DNA of 43,323 bases from an uncultured Chloroflexota bacterium (GCA_937988705.1 CALKIA010000343.1:1-43323); one strand, 5' to 3'. Shown: positions 16,258 through 23,698, counted from the first letter of the stretch. Program-made: numbers and translations. Notes: generated from the sequence alone by a model not told the origin.

Positions 16258-17865
16258 ATGCGCATGGATAGGCAGTACATCCCGATTGTCGTTCTGCTGA
16301 TCACCGCGCTGCTGGTCTTTGGAGCCTTCATCGTCGTGAATCTGACCAATCGTGGAGATGATGGCGACATCGTACAGACGCAAGAGGCGACTGCGGAAGC
16401 CACCGAACCGGTCGTTGATGCCCAGACCACCGATGAGGCTTCAGCCGGGGCACCGGGCGTGAGCACCGATGAAGCGACCGGGCAAGGCGACTCCGGCAGC
16501 GAGTCGGCACCAACGGTGAGCGCGGTTGAGGGGACGCCAACGCCGACCTCACGCAGCCGGGCTACCGATTCGCGCTTGATCGGCACACAGGTCACGCCCG
16601 TGCTGCACAGCACGGCGGTGCCCCCGGAGAGCAGCGGCGGCACGACGACCCCCACCTCGATGAGCCGTTCCGACCGCTCTATTCTGATCGGCACACATGT
16701 TACGCCTGTGCTGCAGAGCACGACTGCGCCGGGGGATTCAGGGGGGACGACCACCCCCACCTCGCTGAGCCGGGTCACCCAGTCGATTCGGCTAGACGCG
16801 CAGATCAGCGCCACGCCTGTCGAAACGACTCCGGAAGCCACGGCAGAAACCACCGAGCAGGCCCAGGGGGCGGGCGGCAATACCGCCGGGGGCACGCCCC
16901 CACCAGCGGATTCCGGGCTGCCCTTCGCCGACCGGAATGATGTGCCCTCAGTGCTGGAACCGCGCGGCCCGGTCGCAGCCCAACAGGCGTCGCTGTGGTG
17001 GATCATGCTCGGGATTGGGAGCGTAGTCTACATCGCCGTCATGCTGATGGTGCTGCGCATCGTGAGCCAGCGCCGCCGCGAACGCGAATACATCCCGTCC
17101 AACCGCAAGGTGCTTGGCCTCATCGTCGGTGGCGGTGTGATCGTCCCAATCATTGTGCTGACCCTGCTGTTTGTGCTCACGCTCGGGACAATGGCCGTGC
17201 TGGCACTCAACGACACGCCAACCGAGCTGACCATTGAGGTGGTCGGCTGGCAGTGGTGGTGGGAAGTACGCTACCCCGATCAAGGCGTCCTGACGGCGAA
17301 TGAAATTCATATTCCGGTTGGAGAGCGGGTGCGCTTCCAGCTCACGTCCGGGGATGTAATTCACAGCTTCTGGGTGCCAGAGTTGGGCGGGAAAATGGAT
17401 TTGATGGCGGGGCGCGTGAATGAGTTCTGGTTAGAAGCGGATCGTCCCGGCGAGTATCGCGGACAGTGCGCGGAGTTCTGCGGGCGCCAGCACGCGAAAA
17501 TGGCGATCCTCGTCATCGCCCATGACCGGGCCGATTTCGAAGCCTGGGTCGCGAGCCAGCAAGGGGGGGCGCACACTCCGGACAGTGATCTAGTCGCCCG
17601 TGGGCAGGAGATTTTCCTTAACTCCCCGTGCATCGCGTGTCACGCCGTTGAAGGGACGACTGCCCAGGGCGTACAAGGCCCCGATCTCACCCACTTCGGC
17701 AGCCGCCGCACCCTCGGCGCTGGCGCGGCCCCCAATACCGAACACTTTCTGGCGGAGTGGATCGTTAATTCGCAGTCGATCAAACCGGGTAACCTCATGC
17801 CCCCGCAGGACATCGCCGCCGAAGATCTACCCGCGCTGATCGCTTATTTACACAGTCTCGAATAA
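16258..17865 (+). CDS. coxB: caa3-type cytochrome c oxidase subunit II with long N-terminal extension
   Basis: The 535-residue protein begins with an extra transmembrane helix (about 8-28) and a roughly 210-residue Thr/Ser/Glu-rich segment with three tandem repeats. The usual two subunit II helices follow (SLWWIMLGIGSVVYIAVMLM; GLIVGGGVIVPIIVLTLLFV). The CuA domain has VVGWQWWWEVRYPD, H369, C404 and C408 in CAEFC, H412 and M415. A fused cytochrome c carries C458-I-A-C-H462 and a likely axial M514 in LMPPQ. Topology places both the N-terminal segment and the redox domains outside. The ATG at 16258 has GGAAGGAG 7 nt upstream. The subunit I gene follows by 18 nt. The fused haem c would accept electrons from a small donor, here probably the sulfocyanin domain. 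Confidence 0.95.
   Translation: MRMDRQYIPIVVLLITALLVFGAFIVVNLTNRGDDGDIVQTQEATAEATEPVVDAQTTDEASAGAPGVSTDEATGQGDSGSESAPTVSAVEGTPTPTSRSRATDSRLIGTQVTPVLHSTAVPPESSGGTTTPTSMSRSDRSILIGTHVTPVLQSTTAPGDSGGTTTPTSLSRVTQSIRLDAQISATPVETTPEATAETTEQAQGAGGNTAGGTPPPADSGLPFADRNDVPSVLEPRGPVAAQQASLWWIMLGIGSVVYIAVMLMVLRIVSQRRREREYIPSNRKVLGLIVGGGVIVPIIVLTLLFVLTLGTMAVLALNDTPTELTIEVVGWQWWWEVRYPDQGVLTANEIHIPVGERVRFQLTSGDVIHSFWVPELGGKMDLMAGRVNEFWLEADRPGEYRGQCAEFCGRQHAKMAILVIAHDRADFEAWVASQQGGAHTPDSDLVARGQEIFLNSPCIACHAVEGTTAQGVQGPDLTHFGSRRTLGAGAAPNTEHFLAEWIVNSQSIKPGNLMPPQDIAAEDLPALIAYLHSLE
16534..16815 (+). repeat. Three in-gene tandem repeats of about 35 residues
   Basis: Units begin near 16534, 16642 and 16747, giving spacings of 108 and 105 bp. 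The encoded pattern is TPTSxSRxxxSxLIGTxVTP, then VLxST.(A/V)P. and a Gly/Ser-rich joint. The first two units are close copies; the third has drifted in its second half (RLDAQISATP). In-frame repeat lengths mean the unit number could change without breaking the oxidase subunit. I do not recognise this repeat. Confidence 0.8.
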
Positions 17866-17883
17866 CAACAGGGAGCGGAAAAC

Positions 17884-20424
17884 GTGGCGACAACTCAGCC
17901 GATCAAGGATGATGTCTTTGAATACATCCCCGATGACGAGTTTGAACAGGTGTGGAATCCGCCGCCGGGGCTGTGGGGCAAGCTTAAAGCGGTGCAGAAC
18001 CAGAATATCGGCCTGCGCTTCATCTTCACCGCCTTCTTCTTCTTCACGCTGGCGGGGATTCTCGCGCTGGCGATGCGCCTCCAGCTCATTCGACCGGAGA
18101 ACAATTTCTTATCTCCCGAAATCTACAACGAGTTTTTTACCATGCACGGCTCCACGATGATCTTTCTGTTCATCGTGCCGCTCGCGGAAGGCATCGCCAC
18201 GCTGGTTCTACCCCAGATGCTGGGGACGCGCGAGCTCCCGTTTCCGCGCCTGACCGCGTTCGCCTACTGGACCTTTCTCTCTGGCGGGCTGCTGTTCTAT
18301 TCCGGCTTCCTGTTCAACGCCGTGCCGGACGCGGGCTGGTTCGCGTATGTGCCGCTGTCTAACATCGAGTTTTCGCCCGATCTCGGCATGGATTTCTGGC
18401 TGCTCGGCTTGAACGTCGCGGAGATCGGCGCGATTGTCGGCGCGACCGAGATCATCCTCTCCTTCTTCAAGATGCGCGCGCCGGGCATGTCGCTCAACCG
18501 CGTGCCGATCTTCGCCTGGGCGATGATGATCACCGCCTTCATGATGATCTTCGCCTTCACGCCGCTGATCGTCGGCAGCCTGCTCCTCGAAGCGGATCGC
18601 AAATTGGGGACATGGTTCTATCGCCCGGAAGGCGGCGGCAGCGTTCTTCTATGGCAGCACATCTTCTGGATTTTTGGACATCCCGACGTCTATATTCAGT
18701 TCCTCCCGGCGACGGGCATGATCTCGACCATGATTCCAGTGTTCGCGGGGCGACGGCTGGTCGGCTACACCGCGATCGTGCTGGCGCTGGTGGCAACGGC
18801 CTTCCTCAGTTTCGGCTTGTGGGTGCATCACATGTTCACCACGGGTCTACCCGAACTCACGCTGTCCTTCTTCAGCGTCGCCAGCTTTCTCGTCGTCATC
18901 CCGTCTGGTGTCCAAGTCTTCGCGTGGATCGCCACCATGTGGGGCAGCCGCCTGAACCTCACCACGCCAATGTTGTTCGCGCTGGGGATCTTCGCGGTCT
19001 TCGTACTGGGCGGCATCACGGGCGTTATGGTTGCCGTCGCACCCTTCGACTTTCAGGTTCACGATTCCTATTTTGTCGTCGCGCATTTGCATTATGTGCT
19101 GTTCGGCGGGTCAGTGTTTCCGATCTTCGCGGGGATTTACTATTGGACGCCCAAGTATCTCGGCAAGATGTTCAGCGAACGGCTCGGCAAGTGGCATTTC
19201 TGGCTGCTGTTCATCGGCTTCAACCTGACATTTTTCCCGATGCACATCAGCGGGCTGCTCGGCATGCCGCGCCGCGTGTATACCTATCAGGCCGGGTTAG
19301 GTTGGGATATTTATAACGTCATCTCGACGGTGGGGGCATTCCTGATTGCGGCCGGGATCGCCATGTTCTTCTACAACATTTACTGGACAGTGCGCTTTGG
19401 CGAACGCGCCCCGCGCAACCCGTGGAACGCCGACACGCTTGAGTGGGCACAGCCCACGCCGACCACCCAGTACGGCTTTCGCATCCTCCCCATCGTTCGC
19501 AGTCGCCATCCGCTGTGGGATCAAGAGGACTTGCATAAGGGAACCGAACAAGAGGAAGCACTCGTTAAGACGCTGGCGCTCTACCCGACCCAGTATCGGG
19601 CGCAGTTAGTGACGAGCGCGCTCGATGCCCGTCCGCAGGAAGTGATTCGCATCAGCGGCCCCTCGATTTGGATCGTGATCGCCGCCATCGGCATCATGTT
19701 GTTCTCGTTTTTTCTCATCTACGATCTAGCGCTCCCGGCGGGCATAGCCCTCGTCGCCTTCTTCATTGCGTTGTATCTGTGGCGGCGCGACTATCAACGT
19801 CAGCCGGAAGGCGATCCGCGGCTAGCAGAGGAGTTCGAGCGGCGCACGGGCGTCCCGATCCACGGTGCGAACAACCGGAATATCGTCGAAGGCGCGGTCG
19901 CTATCCTCATTCTGTTCATCGCCATCATCATCGCTACCCTCGTGTTCACCCATCTCTATTTGCGCGTTGAAGCCCTCCAATGGCCACCGGCAGGCTTGAC
20001 CGTGCCCGACCCGCTGCTGCCGGGGATCGCCATCGCCCTGCTGATCGTCAGTGCAGTCGCGCACACCTTCGCTGTGCCGGGCATTGCTCTGGGTTCCAAC
20101 GGACGGATTCTAATTGGACTGCTGATCGGCACGGCGGCCGGACTCGGCGCGGTAATCCTGGTGGTCGTTCACGCCCTTCAGCTTCCGTTCGCCGCCACGT
20201 CCAACGCTTACGGGTCGAGCTTCTATGCGCTTGGTCTCATGCCCGTGGTATTCATCACACTCGGCAGCCTGATTTCGGGCGTGACCGCTTTCTGGGTACT
20301 GCACGCTCCGCCCCCCACCGCTGACTTGCATTATGTCCGCCATATCGCGCGCTATTGGTATGGTCTGACGCTGCTGTCACTCCTCGTTTTCGTCGTCCTC
20401 TATCTGCTGCCGTACATTTATTAA
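17884..20424 (+). CDS. coxA: Cytochrome c oxidase subunit I fused to subunit III-like region
   Basis: The 846-residue protein has the 12-helix haem-copper oxidase core (about 40-530). It retains haem a ligands H88 (TMHGSTMIF) and H403, haem a3 ligand H401 (VVAHLHYV), CuB ligands H266, H315 and H316, and the cross-link Tyr Y270 (GHPDVY). MPRRVYTY near residue 465 is the propionate-binding arginine pair. A C-terminal part (about 665-846) matches subunit III (LVFTHLYLRVEALQWPP; NAYGSSFYAL), so the protein is a I-III fusion. Unusual residues are D268 in place of the Glu of HPEVY, Q344 in place of the K-channel Lys (PSGVQVF), and E117 with LTAFAYW where A-type enzymes have Asp and MNNMSFW. Start is GTG with GGAG about 9 nt upstream. 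O2 reductase activity is likely because the Tyr is kept. Confidence 0.93.
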   Translation: MATTQPIKDDVFEYIPDDEFEQVWNPPPGLWGKLKAVQNQNIGLRFIFTAFFFFTLAGILALAMRLQLIRPENNFLSPEIYNEFFTMHGSTMIFLFIVPLAEGIATLVLPQMLGTRELPFPRLTAFAYWTFLSGGLLFYSGFLFNAVPDAGWFAYVPLSNIEFSPDLGMDFWLLGLNVAEIGAIVGATEIILSFFKMRAPGMSLNRVPIFAWAMMITAFMMIFAFTPLIVGSLLLEADRKLGTWFYRPEGGGSVLLWQHIFWIFGHPDVYIQFLPATGMISTMIPVFAGRRLVGYTAIVLALVATAFLSFGLWVHHMFTTGLPELTLSFFSVASFLVVIPSGVQVFAWIATMWGSRLNLTTPMLFALGIFAVFVLGGITGVMVAVAPFDFQVHDSYFVVAHLHYVLFGGSVFPIFAGIYYWTPKYLGKMFSERLGKWHFWLLFIGFNLTFFPMHISGLLGMPRRVYTYQAGLGWDIYNVISTVGAFLIAAGIAMFFYNIYWTVRFGERAPRNPWNADTLEWAQPTPTTQYGFRILPIVRSRHPLWDQEDLHKGTEQEEALVKTLALYPTQYRAQLVTSALDARPQEVIRISGPSIWIVIAAIGIMLFSFFLIYDLALPAGIALVAFFIALYLWRRDYQRQPEGDPRLAEEFERRTGVPIHGANNRNIVEGAVAILILFIAIIIATLVFTHLYLRVEALQWPPAGLTVPDPLLPGIAIALLIVSAVAHTFAVPGIALGSNGRILIGLLIGTAAGLGAVILVVVHALQLPFAATSNAYGSSFYALGLMPVVFITLGSLISGVTAFWVLHAPPPTADLHYVRHIARYWYGLTLLSLLVFVVLYLLPYIY

Positions 20425-20426
20425 CT

Positions 20427-20531
20427 ATTGGTGCTAGTTCGTGGTTCTAAACGGATGGTATGGGGTCTGTAGGGGCAAGGCATGCCTTGCCCCTACGAAA
20501 ATCTTCTCTCAAATTGGCACCTAGCACCAAT
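20427..20531. repeat. Inverted-repeat-bounded element with GTAGGGGC palindrome
   Basis: ATTGGTGCTAG (20427-20437) and CTAGCACCAAT (20521-20531) are perfect 11-bp inverted repeats with further partial matching outside them (TTAAC/GGTTA). Between them, 20469-20496 is a perfect 28-bp palindrome with arm GTAGGGGCAAGGCA. The unit starts three bases after the oxidase stop codon and ends 27 bp before the next start. It may be a small non-autonomous element, or the palindrome may separate coxA expression from the following gene. Confidence 0.65.
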
Positions 20532-20557
20532 GGTTATTAGTCGCGAAAGGGACAGTG

Positions 20558-20968
20558 ATGAGCGTGGATCAGCGATTACACAACAGCTTCGGATTATGGT
20601 TCAGTCTGGTAGGTGCGCCCTTCGTCTGGGCGGCGCACTTCATGATAATGTGGGCGATCACAGAGATGGGCTGTCGTCTGGGTGTGGCTGACTCCCGGAT
20701 TCTTGGCATTTACGCCGCGCATCTGCTGGCAGTGATCTCGACGCTGATCACGCTGGCGCTCATCTCTGTTTCGGGTCTGACCGCCTTTCGACGCTGGAAA
20801 GAACTGCGCGCAGATGCGCCATCGGAAACGCTCGACGCTTCCAGCCCGGTGGCACGTACCCAGTTTATGAATGTGTTGGGGATGCTGTTCAGCACGTTAT
20901 TTGCGGTCACCGTCATCTATATGGTCGTGCCTGTGTTCGTACTACCACTGTGCGCCAGTGTGCGTTAG
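20558..20968 (+). CDS. Small membrane protein of the oxidase cluster, unknown
   Basis: This 136-residue protein has three or four hydrophobic helices: WFSLVGAPFVWAAHFMIMWA, ILGIYAAHLLAVISTLITLA and a C-terminal pair with LGMLFSTLFAVTVIYMVVPV. A polar loop with RRWKELRADAPSETLD separates the second and third. The GAPFVWAAHF opening resembles small uncharacterised membrane proteins found near oxidase assembly genes; this is a memory-based resemblance. The ATG at 20558 has GAAAGGGAC upstream. The stop overlaps the convergent ctaG stop by 4 bp. An assembly or accessory role in the oxidase is a guess from context. Confidence 0.7.
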   Translation: MSVDQRLHNSFGLWFSLVGAPFVWAAHFMIMWAITEMGCRLGVADSRILGIYAAHLLAVISTLITLALISVSGLTAFRRWKELRADAPSETLDASSPVARTQFMNVLGMLFSTLFAVTVIYMVVPVFVLPLCASVR

Positions 20969-21888
20969 GCAAGACGATCATTCGCGGACGCATGGCGCGC
21001 ATCGGATATCGCGGTCTCTTTGAGGAAATCGGCGATGCGCAGGAGTGTGGCCGCGAGATAGACGACGCCCATTGGAAGCCACATGATCACGCCCGCCAAC
21101 TGCTGATCTTCTAACGGCGTGAGGTGCCAGGCTGACACCGATGCTGCATAGGCTGGATACCATGCGCTCGACGCGAAGGTAATCAACGCGCCGAGTACCC
21201 CATTCGCGATCATCATTGTAAACAGCGCGAGCACCGCTGTGCCGATTGGGCGGGCGTGGAACACCTGCCACCAGAACAGAAAAGCCGTCCCGAAAAATGA
21301 GGCGTGTTCGATGCTGTGGATAAGTGGGTGGGTGAGCGCGGCTTCATAGAGCGCCGGGATATGCCAGAGCCAGAGAGCACTGATGTGCAGCAGCCACACC
21401 GGCATCGGCGCGCCAGTGACCGACGCAGCGAAACGTACGGCAGGTAGCCGACTGAACTGTCCGAAGAACTTGCGCTGCGCGGGAAATGCCCACAACAGCC
21501 CGACCAACGGTGCCGCCAGGGCCAGCAGGGGCGCCGCCGCCGCGACCAACAGCATGTGCTGGAGCATGTGGGCTGAAAACAACTGGGCACCGAGCAAGTC
21601 GATAGGGGAAATGAGCGCGACGAACAACATAAGGATACCCACCCAAAAGCAGCCGACCTGCCAGCCGCGAACCCCACGTCCACGCCCAACACGCCGCCAT
21701 AGGTTGATCACACCCCGCGAGTAGAGCCAGGTGGCAGCTAACAGGCACATTAGCACCAGTGGATCGGTGTTCCAGTGATGCAGAAAGTTCGAAGGGGTGA
21801 GGTTCTCGCCCTCATGCGCAGCCACCGCGCCCATAGGCAGCAGCAGGGAAAGCCAGACAAGCCACCGCGTTCTCATCCACTTTACCAT
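20965..21888 (-). CDS. ctaG: Cytochrome c oxidase assembly protein CtaG (caa3 type)
   Basis: The 307-residue protein is a seven-helix CtaG of the caa3_CtaG family: an N-terminal signal-like helix, HHWNTDPLVLMCLLAATWLY, ISPIDLLGAQLFSAHMLQHM (family hallmark), LWLWHIPALYEAAL, HSIEHASFFGTAFLFWW, then SAWYPAYAAS with LTPLEDQQLAGVIMWLPMG. CtaG of this type is needed for copper insertion into caa3 oxidase in Bacillus; the His/Met pairs in SAHMLQHM may hold copper. It is convergent with the oxidase operon rather than part of it. Start at 21888 has no strong ribosome-binding site; ATG 21876 is an alternative. Confidence 0.92.
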   Translation of the reverse strand: MVKWMRTRWLVWLSLLLPMGAVAAHEGENLTPSNFLHHWNTDPLVLMCLLAATWLYSRGVINLWRRVGRGRGVRGWQVGCFWVGILMLFVALISPIDLLGAQLFSAHMLQHMLLVAAAAPLLALAAPLVGLLWAFPAQRKFFGQFSRLPAVRFAASVTGAPMPVWLLHISALWLWHIPALYEAALTHPLIHSIEHASFFGTAFLFWWQVFHARPIGTAVLALFTMMIANGVLGALITFASSAWYPAYAASVSAWHLTPLEDQQLAGVIMWLPMGVVYLAATLLRIADFLKETAISDARHASANDRLA

Positions 21889-21964
21889 TCAATACCAAGC
21901 CGCTGAACGCTTCTTACTATACACAACCGCAGCGCTCCAACGCATGCATCCATTTGGAGCATGA

Positions 21965-21987
21965 ACGGTATCCTTAAGGATACTGTT
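21965..21987. promoter_or_regulatory. Second ACGGTATCC-N4-GGATAC palindrome
   Basis: ACGGTATCC-TTAA-GGATACTGTT contains a perfect 16-bp palindrome (21968-21983). It lies about 77 bp upstream of ctaG and upstream of the decayed plus-strand gene, and it matches the site at 11764-11787 in arms, spacing and flanks. A shared regulator is likely, with the NarL-type regulator in this window as first candidate. Confidence 0.5.
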
Positions 21988-22009
21988 CTGTCATTTTCCC
22001 CTGGGAACG

Positions 22010-22319
22010 ACGAGCGCGAAGCGCACCCGGCACCTCGCGGAAAACGCGCTTGATAGTGATGCCCTTGGAGCATTTGTCGGACAGACAATGCAGTTGAATG
22101 TGGATCCTGCTGATGTGACGCGCGTGTCGCCCTCGGGCGAACCGCTGGCACGCGGCTGGAAAGCGGTGATTACGTCATTCAGGTGTCGATGCCTGCCGGT
22201 TCGGCGGCCGTCAGTCAAACGCTAATCGAAACTGGAGACTATACTATGCGGTCTTCGTCTCTGTTCCAGCGGATTTCGCGGCGGTGAATTACGTGATGAA
22301 CCCATCACACACACGCTGA
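22010..22319 (+). pseudogene. Frameshifted tail of a secreted-type protein gene
   Basis: Three successive reading frames give one continuing protein-like text. From about 22010 the frame reads HLAENALDSDALGAFVGQTM and RVSPSGEPLARGW; from about 22165 the next frame reads SGDYVIQVSMPAGSAAVSQT; from about 22243 the third reads YAVFVSVPADFAAVNYVM and stops at 22317-22319. The repeated GDY-V-V-PA pattern looks like a beta-rich secreted domain, perhaps pre-peptidase-like. At least two frameshifts and no start mark it as decayed. It fills most of the gap between ctaG and the terminator hairpin. Confidence 0.5.
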
Positions 22320-22332
22320 TCGAGCCACAAGC

Positions 22333-22360
22333 CTGCCCCGGATCGAGTGATCCGGGGCAG
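22333..22360 (+). terminator. Strong hairpin between pseudogene and CHRD-META gene
   Basis: CTGCCCCGGATC-GAGT-GATCCGGGGCAG is a perfect 12-bp stem with a 4-nt loop, followed by TTT on the plus strand. It lies 13 bp after the stop of the decayed plus-strand gene and 6 bp after the stop of the minus-strand gene, so it could end transcription from both sides. The T-tract is short. Confidence 0.7.
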
Positions 22361-22366
22361 TTTCCA

Positions 22367-23506
22367 TCAACCGTTTGCGGACAGTTCGGCGGTTGCGTCA
22401 TGGGGAACGATCATGAAGTGCAGTTCCTGCCCGTCCCCGTATGTGATGAACAACCGATCATAGTAGCCTTGATACTGCGTCGCCGAATTCAGCGCATCGA
22501 AGTAGGCTTGCTCCTGCTCCGTCACCGCCGAATCGCTGCAAGCAACCAGAGTGTGCACGACGGAACTAAACGCAATGCTGGTATCCGCCGTCTGGTACTC
22601 GCCACTATAGCTGTTACAGCCGCCAAAGCCTTCGACTTGAGTCTCGGTCGTAAACGTGAGGGTGATATCACTGCCAGAAGTCACTGGCGTCTGATTGTTC
22701 GGGTCGCCGTAAGACGCCAAGCGCCACTGCGACCCGGCCAGAATGGCGGCTGGAGAGTTCATATCGGCAGTATCCCCACGTAGATCAAACAGTTGCAAAC
22801 CCATACGTTCCAACATATGCTGGCCATCGCCCGCCAGCGGCATCAATTGGGCGCGCACGGCACCATCGGGATAATCGGCGGTGTGCACGTTGACGTAGTA
22901 GCCTTCAGGCCGAGCGGCGAGGTCTTCCAGCACCATCCGATCCTCAGCCTGCGTGCAGCCGACCGCCTGCCCCTGTTCGTCGGGCGCGTTCGGGAACGGG
23001 ATCACAACACCCCCAGCTTCACCGCTTGCACCCCCATGGATGTGCATCGCCTGAGCCGGGAGTTCGATGTTCGCCACCGCCACTTCATAGCAGACGTCCC
23101 CGGTCGTGTGGTCAAAAGTCACGAAGACCAGGCCTAAACCGTCGTCATCCCCCGGTCCAGGCACTTCCGCCGCGCCGCTGAATGCGCCGACCAGACACAG
23201 CGGCCCTGCTATCGGTTCAGCGGTCAGATCCATGCCCGGTGGCGTCGACTCCATCAACGGGGCTTCCTCGGTCGCACTGCCCGCCGGTTCGGCGGTCGAT
23301 TCCATGGCCCTGGTCGCTAACCGATCAACGAGCGTGGCGGCTACGTTCTGCGGACATGAGCTGTTCATCATCATCATGTCTGACGTGAAGACCTCGGTCG
23401 CTTCGGGCGTGAGTTCCTGTGCCGCCGCCGGTACAAGTCCACCGACCAACAGAATGACAGCGCTGAGCATTAGCAGTGCCCAGCGATTGCTTTTCGCTTT
23501 ACCCAT
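22367..23506 (-). CDS. Secreted protein with CHRD and META (HslJ-like) domains
   Basis: The 379-residue protein has a signal peptide (MGKAKSNRWALLMLSAVILL, cleavage near PAAAQ) and a Met-rich segment (SDMMMMNSSCP) with a Glu/Thr/Pro linker. A CHRD domain follows (about 105-225; GAFSGAAEVPGPGDDDGLGL, MHIHGGASGEAG, YYVNVHTADYPDGAVRAQLM). The C-terminal META domain (about 260-375) shows WRLASYGDPN, GFGGCNSYSGEYQT and two further Cys. CHRD and META domains are extracellular folds with unclear activity. Start ATG has AGAGG about 8 nt upstream. It is divergent from the M23 peptidase gene. A cell-surface role is inferred. Confidence 0.88.
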   Translation of the reverse strand: MGKAKSNRWALLMLSAVILLVGGLVPAAAQELTPEATEVFTSDMMMMNSSCPQNVAATLVDRLATRAMESTAEPAGSATEEAPLMESTPPGMDLTAEPIAGPLCLVGAFSGAAEVPGPGDDDGLGLVFVTFDHTTGDVCYEVAVANIELPAQAMHIHGGASGEAGGVVIPFPNAPDEQGQAVGCTQAEDRMVLEDLAARPEGYYVNVHTADYPDGAVRAQLMPLAGDGQHMLERMGLQLFDLRGDTADMNSPAAILAGSQWRLASYGDPNNQTPVTSGSDITLTFTTETQVEGFGGCNSYSGEYQTADTSIAFSSVVHTLVACSDSAVTEQEQAYFDALNSATQYQGYYDRLFITYGDGQELHFMIVPHDATAELSANG

Positions 23507-23577
23507 ATTGAACCTCTCAACTTAAGGTTGTCGCGCCTCACTATAGCGGGAAATGCGGCCATTGGCAGTCTTCTTTT

Positions 23578-23626
23578 GACCCAATTGGAAAGGTGTACTT
23601 TGGGTCATCCCGAAGTAGCCCAATTG
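23578..23626. promoter_or_regulatory. GACCCAA/TTGGGTC inverted motif in divergent promoter region
   Basis: GACCCAA (23578-23584) and TTGGGTC (23600-23606) are inverted, with 15 bp between them. CCCAATTG occurs at 23580-23587 and again at 23619-23626. The site lies in the 192-bp gap between the divergent CHRD-META and M23 genes. ACTTTGGGTCATC here recurs exactly at 41625-41637. Operator function is inferred only from position and symmetry. Confidence 0.35.
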
Positions 23627-23698
23627 AGCTTTTGCATCGCCAGTCTGTGCCGTAGGCTTAATGGAGAGTACCGCGCATAAGCGGAAAGGATGCAGTCC

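Noticed and set aside
18612..19316. 234-codon plus-strand frame inside coxA
   Set aside because: It lies wholly within the highly conserved oxidase core in another frame and has Arg/His-rich shadow composition.
17884..20424. Possibility that subunit I is a nitric oxide reductase-type HCO
   Set aside because: The active-site cross-link Tyr270 and the CuA plus haem c subunit II are present, which fits an O2 reductase; NOR-type members usually lack that Tyr.
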